DNA from: Candidatus Thorarchaeota archaeon SMTZ1-83
GTDB lineage: Archaea; Asgardarchaeota; Thorarchaeia; Thorarchaeales; Thorarchaeaceae
NCBI GenBank assembly: GCA_001563325.1
Contig: LRSK01000143.1
Span: 1 to 5,453 of the forward strand
DNA length: 5,453 nt
Direction: 5' to 3'
Positions 1-5,453 of this stretch are shown here, piece after piece. The notes beneath the pieces are model-generated. The model had not been told where the DNA came from. It worked only from the letters and a program-made list of their open reading frames with translations, and did not search any database. Each line of letters opens with the position of its first letter. Position 1 is the stretch's first letter. The position numbers and the translations under genes were made by a program.

Positions 1-1
1 T

Positions 2-598
2 ATCTATCAGACCACATCTCTACTACATTCAAAGGAAGAGGTGGATGGAATATCCGCTGACACTGCAAAGGCGTTGAGCGAGCTAGATGGGCAGACACCT
101 CTCTCTATTGCAGCAGAGCGTGTAAAGACTGCAGACCTCAAACGCTTCTTGGATGATATTGCAGTTCTTGCTCACCGAAGGACAGTCGAGAGGGTTTCAC
201 CTTCACAAGCGACGATGGTTCTGTACACTTCAGTGCTCCAAGAACTGCTTAGTAGATGTGCAACCATACTGGGAGTGAAACCTACGAGAGGGGTCTTCCT
301 GAAAGCTAGGAGCGAGATGGAAGAGGCTCATTCATGGCTCGTATACGTAGGACTTGAAGAAGGAATTGACGTTGAGGTCAAGAGCTCTCTAATCTCGGCA
401 ACGATCAGAGGTAGCATCACTCCGGAGTCAATCAGTGAGGGTTTTAGGGTCCTCTTTCTTGAGTTTGTTCAACGCCTCAGTTCCCTGATGGGGTCAGACC
501 CAGTCAACAGCATCCTCGTAAGAACGAGAAACCATGTGGAGAGGCAATTCCCACATACCGCATATGATATTCACTGGGAGACCCTGGAAGTGAAATAG
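2..598 (+). CDS. Unrecognised soluble protein with an internal duplication, 5' end probably outside the window
   Basis: I do not recognise this family. The frame ends at TAG (596-598) and stays open back to the window edge, so the start may lie upstream. An internal GTG at 41 would give 185 residues, but it has only a weak purine stretch (GGAAGAG) directly before it. Numbering from that GTG, the protein has no signal peptide or membrane helix and looks mostly helical with short strands. Residues about 48-95 and 121-168 align with each other: each has a [VI]-[ST]-P turn, an amphipathic helix, then G-x-x-P, three hydrophobic residues, and an Arg four residues before a Glu (G78, P81, R90, E94 against G151, P154, R163, E167). 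This suggests two copies of one small domain. The next gene starts 20 bases downstream on the same strand, so the two are probably co-transcribed. A regulatory or sensory role is only a guess. That the frame is coding is likely; where it begins is uncertain. Confidence 0.65.
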   Translation: MYQTTSLLHSKEEVDGISADTAKALSELDGQTPLSIAAERVKTADLKRFLDDIAVLAHRRTVERVSPSQATMVLYTSVLQELLSRCATILGVKPTRGVFLKARSEMEEAHSWLVYVGLEEGIDVEVKSSLISATIRGSITPESISEGFRVLFLEFVQRLSSLMGSDPVNSILVRTRNHVERQFPHTAYDIHWETLEVK

Positions 599-618
599 TA
601 GTAGACTTCCGGAATTCA

Positions 619-1458
619 TTGATAAGCAAAACACACAAATCATGGGTGACTGGACTCCAACCAACGCGCAGGAGACTTGGAGAAGTGTCACTACGAGGAC
701 GATACAGTGCAATCCCATACCTGGTTGTAGGATTCCTCATCCTCGTAGTGTTTCTGTTGCTTTGGTCTTCGGGACAGTTCATTCTGCTCGATCTATCTAA
801 CGCGATTCTTGCACCGGTCACCGCGTTCCTAATGGGAATAATCGGACTGCTTCACTTTGGCCGTGAAAGCCTCGCAAAAGAAGACAGGTTCAACCAGATG
901 AATGTCTACTTCTCTCTTGGTTTAGTTCTATTTGCCATATCTGAGGTAGCTGCGAGTCTTGTCGGAACGCAGGAAGGTAGCGAGTCATTCCACTTCATAA
1001 TCGGCCTAATTCAACTGCCAGGACTGCTCCTTTGGGCGTTAGGGGTCCTAGGATATCTGAGATCCTCAAACAATGCTCTAGGTGTAACCAGTGACACGAA
1101 GCTGGTCGGGATTCTGATCGCAGTTCCAACCGCTTTTGTGGCCGTGGTGGCCTCAGTGGTGGTCATTGCTTCACCGACGCGGAACCCCGTGGAAATCTTG
1201 GCAACCGCACCACTGACCATCGGGTTGGGTTCAGTGATGTGTGCACTTGCTTTCATCCTCTGGATCTTCCGCGAAGGGAAACTCGCATGGCCAATATTCC
1301 TTGCATTCCTGACCCTTGCTCTAGTCTTCATACGCATCGCCGCTTGGTGCTTCGTCGGATTCTCACCTCTAGAGCCATTTGGACGGCTCCTAGGTACCGA
1401 GGGGTATTTGCTCCTAGGAGCTTCGATAGCTGCGGCGAAGGGGATTGAACACTTCTGA
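619..1458 (+). CDS. Unrecognised eight-helix integral membrane protein
   Basis: The 279-residue product is strongly hydrophobic and I do not recognise its family. Eight membrane segments can be read at about residues 31-50, 54-80, 95-115, 124-147, 162-184, 191-216, 222-247 and 255-275. The basic N-terminus (R17, R18, R19, R26, R28) and the charged loop at 82-90 favour an N-in, C-in topology. No enzyme or transporter signature, soluble output domain or signal peptide is visible. The second half looks like a diverged copy of the first: the FGRESLA loop (80-86) matches IFREGKLA (216-223), and the helix ending AASLVG (111-116) matches the one ending AAWCFVG (241-247). The start is uncertain. TTG at 619 has only GGA (611-613) before it, whereas in-frame GTG at 685 has AGGAG ten bases upstream and would give 257 residues beginning just before helix 1. 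The gene follows the soluble gene by 20 bases and ends 10 bases from the convergent ABC gene. A sensor or signalling membrane module is possible but not shown. Confidence 0.75.
   Translation: MISKTHKSWVTGLQPTRRRLGEVSLRGRYSAIPYLVVGFLILVVFLLLWSSGQFILLDLSNAILAPVTAFLMGIIGLLHFGRESLAKEDRFNQMNVYFSLGLVLFAISEVAASLVGTQEGSESFHFIIGLIQLPGLLLWALGVLGYLRSSNNALGVTSDTKLVGILIAVPTAFVAVVASVVVIASPTRNPVEILATAPLTIGLGSVMCALAFILWIFREGKLAWPIFLAFLTLALVFIRIAAWCFVGFSPLEPFGRLLGTEGYLLLGASIAAAKGIEHF
670..674 (+). promoter_or_regulatory. Candidate ribosome binding site for an alternative GTG start at 685
   Basis: AGGAG lies ten bases before an in-frame GTG at 685-687. It is a better match to a Shine-Dalgarno sequence than the GGA (611-613) before the TTG at 619. 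Using it would remove 22 mostly polar and basic residues from the membrane protein without losing a helix. A second GGAG at 679-682 is too close to the GTG to be useful. The call is tentative because purine-rich runs occur by chance inside genes. Confidence 0.3.
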
Positions 1459-1468
1459 ATCGGCTCGT

Positions 1469-3577
1469 CTAGTCACTTCCATCTGACGTGGACTCGGCTT
1501 CTTCATGCAACTTTCTCATCTTATCAATGCGCTCACGCATCTCAGGGGGTAGACTTTCGAAACGTTTCAGCATTTCCTCGCGCATCTCTGGAGTCATTTG
1601 CTCCATCATCTCCCGCATCATTTCAGGGTTAGGGGTACCATGTCCGCCTATTTGGGCCATCATCCCCATGCCCAGCCCCATAGCTTCTTGGACAGGCGCA
1701 GAATCTAGCTCTAAGCCAGCTTTGGCAGCTTCCTCCATTGCGACACGAGCAGTTTCCTCAGTGAGCTCTTCAAATCCTTGATGAGCATAATAGGTATCAT
1801 AGAGTGACTTGAATGTGCCATTTAGCGCTATCAGCTCTTCATGCGTTCCATCCTCAATGATCTCCCCATCCTGAAATACAATGACTCTTGAGGCGTTCGC
1901 AATTGTGGTGAGACGGTGAGCAATGACAATAGTGGTCCTGTCAGAGAATAGCATCGCTTGAGCATCCTGGACTAACGATTCACTATATGCGTCAAGTCTG
2001 CTTGTGGCTTCATCAAGGATGAGAATGCGAGGATTGGCAAGCATTGTTCTTGCGATTGTGATCATCTGTCTCTGCCCTGCACTTAGGTTCTTTCCATTCT
2101 CTAAGATGCAGGCGTCATAGCCATCAGCCAAGACCTCGATGAAGTCGTTCGCCCCAATCAAGGCACATAGTTCCTTTATCTCCTCGTCTGTGGCATCGGG
2201 TCGACCATATTTGATGTTGTCCATTATTGATGCATCGAACAGATATGGTTCTTGAGGTATGAGGGCGACAGTGCCATGCAGCGAGTTCAGGGTAATCTCC
2301 CGTAGATTTTGGTGACCAATCAGAATGTTACCCTCTACAGGGTCATAGAACCTATTGATTAGAGCAGCTAATGTTGTCTTGCCAGCTCCTGTATGCCCTA
2401 CGACTGCGACAGTCTTCCCCGCTTCGATTGTGAAGTTGACATTCTTTAATACTGGAATGTCCTTCACGTATTCAAACGTGACATTCTCGAAAGTTATCCC
2501 ATCACTGGTTTCTGACAGAGACACGGCATCTTCCAGATCATCAATGGCCCGCTTTGATTCGAGCACGTCTGATATACGATCCATAGCCGCCAGTGATGCT
2601 TGCACTTGAGATGACATCATGGCCAAAGACAGAAGAGGCCACATGAAGCGGCTGACCAGCATAATTCCAAGGAATACCTGTCCAGGTGTGAGAATGGGTA
2701 AAGTACCAACAGCCAATGTTCCTCCAACAAAAAGCAGAGCTGCAATTGCGAACTGGCCAATGCTTCTTACCAAAGGTTGCATGGCACTCATCAGAATCAT
2801 GAATCGAAAGCCAAACTTGTACGACTTCTGATTGAGCTCCATCATCTCTTGTGCAAGTTCCTTTTCTCGATTGAATGCCTTCGCGACATGGATTCCACTA
2901 AGGTTTTCTGCAATCTGTCCGGAAACCTCACCGGCTGCTCGTTGTGATGCCAGCATAATTCTTTGACCCACTGTGCCGAAAAGAACGGCAATTAGGACAA
3001 CTCCAGGCACTACGATTAGAGATGTTAGTGCTAGCACCTGCGATGTGGTGAACAGGAGGATAAATGTGCCAACTAGCATTAGAACTTGACTTGCGAAGCT
3101 AATCATAACCTGAATTCCTGTTCCCAGCGATACAGTATCCGAGGTGACTCGTGATGTAACATTACCACTCTGCTCAGCTTTGTGATATGAAAGGTCTGCT
3201 CTCACCAGTGAGGAATACACGTCCTCCTGGATGTTCTGGACAAAGCCTGCTTGCGCATTGGCCAGAATCCAAGTATTGCCACTTGATAGAGCCCAACTGG
3301 TGACTCTCAAAACAATGTAGATTCCTATCAGGAGAAGCAACGTGTTGTACGAAGTGGGATCAAGGGGGCTAATTGAATCAATGCCCAACTGTAGCACAAG
3401 CGGATCGAATACAGTGACTATTGTAGCTAGAACTGATAGTACGGCACCAATTGCTACAATACGCCTGAACCGACCAAGGTAGTGAATCATCCGACCAAGC
3501 AGAACGCGGATAGGGCGGCTCCTCTTCTCTTTTCGACCCATCAAACCCCTTGGGCCGCCATGTCCTCTCATTCCCAT
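1469..3577 (-). CDS. Heterodimeric type IV ABC exporter, subunit with the intact catalytic residues and a Met-rich tail
   Basis: This 702-residue half-transporter should pair with the upstream subunit to export a substrate across the cytoplasmic membrane using ATP. Six membrane helices lie at about 39-65, 78-99, 156-178, 181-203, 267-290 and 297-322. The nucleotide-binding domain spans about 360-600: A-loop Tyr370, Walker A GHTGAGKT (394-401, Lys400), Q-loop Gln442, signature LSAGQ (498-502), Walker B Asp522 with catalytic Glu523, D-loop SRLD (526-529) and switch His554. Only the signature departs from consensus (Ala for Gly). Its Walker A/B face should form the active ATP site with the partner's LSGGQ. 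It resembles TM288, BmrD or LmrD in this respect. Two extensions are unusual: a Gly/Met/His/Arg-rich N-terminus (MGMRGHGGPRG) and about 100 residues after the nucleotide-binding domain, rich in Met, Glu and Arg. The ATG start is well supported, with GGAGGTG seven bases upstream and a one-base overlap with the preceding stop. The substrate cannot be read from the sequence; drugs, lipids and peptides are all possible. Confidence 0.95.
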   Translation of the reverse strand: MGMRGHGGPRGLMGRKEKRSRPIRVLLGRMIHYLGRFRRIVAIGAVLSVLATIVTVFDPLVLQLGIDSISPLDPTSYNTLLLLIGIYIVLRVTSWALSSGNTWILANAQAGFVQNIQEDVYSSLVRADLSYHKAEQSGNVTSRVTSDTVSLGTGIQVMISFASQVLMLVGTFILLFTTSQVLALTSLIVVPGVVLIAVLFGTVGQRIMLASQRAAGEVSGQIAENLSGIHVAKAFNREKELAQEMMELNQKSYKFGFRFMILMSAMQPLVRSIGQFAIAALLFVGGTLAVGTLPILTPGQVFLGIMLVSRFMWPLLSLAMMSSQVQASLAAMDRISDVLESKRAIDDLEDAVSLSETSDGITFENVTFEYVKDIPVLKNVNFTIEAGKTVAVVGHTGAGKTTLAALINRFYDPVEGNILIGHQNLREITLNSLHGTVALIPQEPYLFDASIMDNIKYGRPDATDEEIKELCALIGANDFIEVLADGYDACILENGKNLSAGQRQMITIARTMLANPRILILDEATSRLDAYSESLVQDAQAMLFSDRTTIVIAHRLTTIANASRVIVFQDGEIIEDGTHEELIALNGTFKSLYDTYYAHQGFEELTEETARVAMEEAAKAGLELDSAPVQEAMGLGMGMMAQIGGHGTPNPEMMREMMEQMTPEMREEMLKRFESLPPEMRERIDKMRKLHEEAESTSDGSD
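1508..1681 (-). other. Region encoding a methionine-rich C-terminal tail with PEM repeats
   Basis: This stretch encodes residues 633-690 of the second ABC subunit, beyond the end of a normal nucleotide-binding domain. Thirteen of the 58 residues are Met. After a Gly/Met segment (GLGMGMM, 634-640) come three similar units beginning PEMMRE (651), PEMREE (663) and PEMRER (678), each a proline-capped charged helix start. The alternating Glu/Arg and Met pattern suggests short amphipathic helices or a coiled coil. Its function is unknown; partner binding, metal binding through Met, and regulation of the transporter are all conceivable. Confidence 0.6.
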
Positions 3578-3579
3578 TA
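3577..3579 (-). other. TAATG stop-start overlap between the two ABC subunit genes
   Basis: Read on the - strand, the TAA stop of the first subunit (3579-3577) and the ATG of the second (3577-3575) share one base. Such overlaps usually go with translational coupling or re-initiation, which suits two proteins needed in equal amounts for a heterodimer. The overlap also shows that both genes sit on one transcript. Confidence 0.9.
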
Positions 3580-5430
3580 CGCTGCACCTCCCCTGACAGA
3601 CATGCTTTCAAGAAGGGATTGTGCTCCCGGTAGACGCTCAAAGATGCGTTGATAATGCTCTGAGTCCCCAATGAGTTCATGATGAGTCCCTGCCGCGATT
3701 AACCTCCCTTTATCAACTATGAGCACCAAGTCAGACTCAAGAAGTGTGCGAAGCCGTTGTGTAACAGTGATGCTTGTCCGGCCGACCATGACCTCATCCA
3801 ATGCCTTCCTCATCAAGAACTCAGTCTGGGCATCAATGGCGCTCACTGAATCGTCTAGAAGAAGGATCTTCGGATCCTGAATAAGCGCTCGTGCAATTGC
3901 CAAGCGCTGACGCTGACCACCGCTCAGAGTCATACCCCTTTCGCCAACTTTTGCATCATACCCGTCTAACATATCAACAATGAATTCGTCTGCTTGCGCA
4001 CGACGCGCAGCTTCAATAACCTCTAGGTCTGAAGCATCTTTTCTCCCAAAGGCGATGTTATCGCGAACACTCATTCTGAATAGGAATATGTCCTGCTCGA
4101 CCAATCCGACCATGTTTCGAACATGCTCGGTTGTCACATTTCTGAGGTCAACGCCTCCAACACTGACGGAACCTTCAGTAGGATCATATAGCCTCAGGAG
4201 GAGCTTCAGAATGGTGCTCTTACCACCTCCGGGTCCTCCGATGAGAGCAACTCTGGATCCACCAGGTATCGTGATATTGAAGTCCTTCAGAGCATAGTGC
4301 TCATTCCTCCCATTGTTAGTGTTGTAAGCAAAGCTAACATTGTCGAATACAATGTCACCCAACCAGTCGACCTCTGTGACCTCTTCGGACGGCTCCTCCA
4401 ATGGATCTTCCCAGTTGAGGATGTCCACAATACGTTGGGCGTTCACGTAACCGCCACGCAGCATTAGCAGCATAAATGGCAAATGGTAGTTCAAGCCCTC
4501 CAGTGCAAGAAGTAGACCTAGCACTGCAATCATTGTGCCATCGGTGAGTATTCCGGACAATACTGCAAAACCCACGTAGGCAAATGCTATAGTGGTCATT
4601 GCAGTCAAGACTAGCGCGGGAATGTAGAACGCAGCTAGTTGGCCCTCTCGAGCAACCATTTTCTCATACGCCTTGCTCGCATCGTGGAACTTCTCTTGTT
4701 CACGGTCTTCGGAACCAAATGCTCTAACAACTTCAATGCCCTGGAAGACTCCCTGCGAGATAGATGTGAGCTTCTCCATGTCCTCAGCGCGTTGTCTTCG
4801 AACAGGCTCAACGGCGTTTGCATAACGGTAGGCGAAAGCGAGATAGACCGGAGTGCCAATCAACATTATTATCGTGAGCACAGGAATCGGAAAGCCAAAT
4901 ACTGTCACCAAGCCAGTCAAGCCAGGAGTCTGGTCCACCAGAATCAGGTATATTCCTGTGATGACAAACGATATGAGAGCACCAAATAGGTTCCTTAGAG
5001 CGGGATTCAATGAGAATCGTACCCAACTGATGTCCTGCATCGCTACGGAAAGCAAACGCTTGCTATCCACTTCATCATGGAAGGTCATGCTGAAATCTTG
5101 AAGCTCCTCGAAGAAATCTTGTCTTGAGTCGCGTTCCCACCTCAACGTGACAATTGCCCAGACGTAGCCTACAATGAAGTACATTGCCAAATAGGCGACA
5201 CCAAAAAGGACAATGATCCAGACTAGGAACGTGAACTGAGCACTTAGACCCGACAGTTCCAGCTCGTCGATAGCTAGCCCTATAATGACGCTGGGTATTG
5301 TAACTAACAGGGTTGTGATTACCGTCAATGTCAACGCGAATGCAATTGCTCCAGGATGCCTGGCCAGACCTCCAAGCATATATCGCATCGCGGCACTGCG
5401 GCTCGTCTTATTGTTATTCTCGTTTGCCAT
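3577..5430 (-). CDS. Heterodimeric type IV ABC exporter, subunit with the degenerate catalytic residues
   Basis: This 617-residue half-transporter is the first-translated partner of an ATP-driven export heterodimer in the cytoplasmic membrane. Six helices lie at about 29-54, 67-95, 145-165, 173-201, 268-292 and 299-324. The nucleotide-binding domain follows: A-loop Tyr369, Walker A GGPGGGKS (398-405, Lys404), Q-loop Gln446, VGERG X-loop (495-499), canonical LSGGQ (502-506) and Walker B Asp526. The residue after Walker B is Asp527 instead of the catalytic Glu, and Gln558 (VTQRL) stands where the switch His should be. In TM287, BmrC and LmrC this kind of change marks the subunit whose own Walker site hydrolyses ATP poorly or not at all, while its LSGGQ serves the partner's active site. 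The loop between helices 3 and 4 is about 15 residues longer than in the partner. I chose the ATG at 5430 because AAGGAG lies nine bases upstream. A TTG seven codons earlier (5451) is in frame, but the window ends before any binding site for it could be seen. A promoter or regulator would lie beyond the right edge. Confidence 0.94.
   Translation of the reverse strand: MANENNNKTSRSAAMRYMLGGLARHPGAIAFALTLTVITTLLVTIPSVIIGLAIDELELSGLSAQFTFLVWIIVLFGVAYLAMYFIVGYVWAIVTLRWERDSRQDFFEELQDFSMTFHDEVDSKRLLSVAMQDISWVRFSLNPALRNLFGALISFVITGIYLILVDQTPGLTGLVTVFGFPIPVLTIIMLIGTPVYLAFAYRYANAVEPVRRQRAEDMEKLTSISQGVFQGIEVVRAFGSEDREQEKFHDASKAYEKMVAREGQLAAFYIPALVLTAMTTIAFAYVGFAVLSGILTDGTMIAVLGLLLALEGLNYHLPFMLLMLRGGYVNAQRIVDILNWEDPLEEPSEEVTEVDWLGDIVFDNVSFAYNTNNGRNEHYALKDFNITIPGGSRVALIGGPGGGKSTILKLLLRLYDPTEGSVSVGGVDLRNVTTEHVRNMVGLVEQDIFLFRMSVRDNIAFGRKDASDLEVIEAARRAQADEFIVDMLDGYDAKVGERGMTLSGGQRQRLAIARALIQDPKILLLDDSVSAIDAQTEFLMRKALDEVMVGRTSITVTQRLRTLLESDLVLIVDKGRLIAAGTHHELIGDSEHYQRIFERLPGAQSLLESMSVRGGAA
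3585..3591 (-). promoter_or_regulatory. Strong ribosome binding site for the second ABC subunit
   Basis: GGAGGTG on the - strand is fully complementary to the usual CACCUCC at the 3' end of 16S rRNA. It lies seven bases before the ATG at 3577-3575 and is embedded in the last codons of the preceding gene. It fixes the start of the downstream subunit and means the gene need not rely on re-initiation alone. Confidence 0.85.
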
Positions 5431-5439
5431 TCTATGCTT

Positions 5440-5445
5440 CTCCTT
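5440..5445 (-). promoter_or_regulatory. Ribosome binding site for the first ABC subunit
   Basis: AAGGAG on the - strand lies nine bases before the ATG at 5430-5428 and supports that start over the in-frame TTG at 5451-5449, which would place this site inside the coding sequence. Only eight bases remain before the window edge, so no promoter can be judged. Confidence 0.65.
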
Positions 5446-5453
5446 GTTCAACC

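Noticed and set aside
494..821. Two overlapping - strand open frames (74 and 105 codons) across the junction of the + strand genes.
   Set aside because: They lie antisense to better-supported genes, overlap each other in different frames, lack good ribosome binding sites and give peptides of no coherent type.
1011..1337. A 108-codon - strand open frame inside the membrane protein gene.
   Set aside because: Its peptide is an Arg/Thr/Ala-rich mirror of the helix codons on the other strand, with no sign of independent coding.
1386..1421. GCTCCTAGG at 1386-1394 repeated as the perfect 12-base palindrome GCTCCTAGGAGC at 1410-1421, considered as an operator or hairpin.
   Set aside because: Both copies encode Leu-Leu-Gly in a membrane helix region. 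A third CCTAGG near 1047 has the same kind of codon basis, and there is no loop or T tract to make a terminator.
1239..1448. A 69-codon + strand open frame in another frame of the membrane protein gene.
   Set aside because: It sits wholly within helices 6-8 of the stronger frame and has an Arg/Pro/Cys-rich composition typical of an out-of-frame shadow.
1488..1781. A 97-codon + strand open frame opposite the Met-rich tail, rich in Ser and Ile.
   Set aside because: The Ser/Ile-rich peptide is the complement of repeated Met, Glu and Arg codons on the coding strand.
2072..2086. LSAGQ considered as evidence of a broken or pseudogene ABC subunit.
   Set aside because: The frame is intact and the variant is expected in one subunit of heterodimeric exporters; the partner carries the matching faults.
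4639..5101. Open frames on both strands within the membrane domain of the degenerate ABC subunit.
   Set aside because: The ABC frame is unbroken and has all expected helices and motifs; the others have no recognisable content or start signals.

Overview
The window holds four protein-coding genes in two convergent pairs and almost no non-coding DNA. On the + strand lie the 3' part of an unrecognised soluble protein (to 598) and an unrecognised eight-helix membrane protein (619-1458). On the - strand, read from the right edge leftwards, lie two adjoining ABC exporter half-transporter genes (3577-5430, then 1469-3577). I see no tRNA, rRNA, CRISPR array, insertion sequence or phage gene, and no gene-free stretch longer than about 20 bases.

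Organism: the sequence does not fix it. The base composition is moderate and AGA/AGG arginine codons are frequent beside CGN codons. GTG or TTG are possible starts, and the best ribosome binding site reads GGAGGTG. Neither + strand gene resembles a common bacterial family. These points fit a mesophilic archaeon of moderate GC, possibly of Asgard (Thorarchaeota-like) type, but this is an impression from style rather than a marker gene, and a bacterium is not excluded.

The - strand pair is the part with a clear function. Each gene encodes a six-helix type IV ABC exporter membrane domain followed by one nucleotide-binding domain. The sequence faults of the two subunits are complementary. The first-translated subunit has a perfect LSGGQ signature but Asp in place of the catalytic Glu and Gln in place of the switch His. 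The second has intact Glu and His but an LSAGQ signature. Together they would form one consensus and one degenerate ATP site, as in the TM287/288, BmrCD and LmrCD heterodimers. The genes overlap by one base (TAATG) and the second has a strong ribosome binding site inside the end of the first, so equal co-translation is expected. The second subunit also has a Gly/Met/His/Arg-rich N-terminus and an unusual methionine-rich C-terminal tail with PEM repeats.

The + strand pair is orphan-like. The soluble protein seems to carry two copies of a roughly 50-residue unit 73 residues apart, and the membrane protein reads as two diverged four-helix halves. They are close and co-directional, so a shared job (for example sensing or signalling at the membrane) is possible but unproven. 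The two pairs meet tail to tail with 10 bases between stop codons and no obvious terminator.
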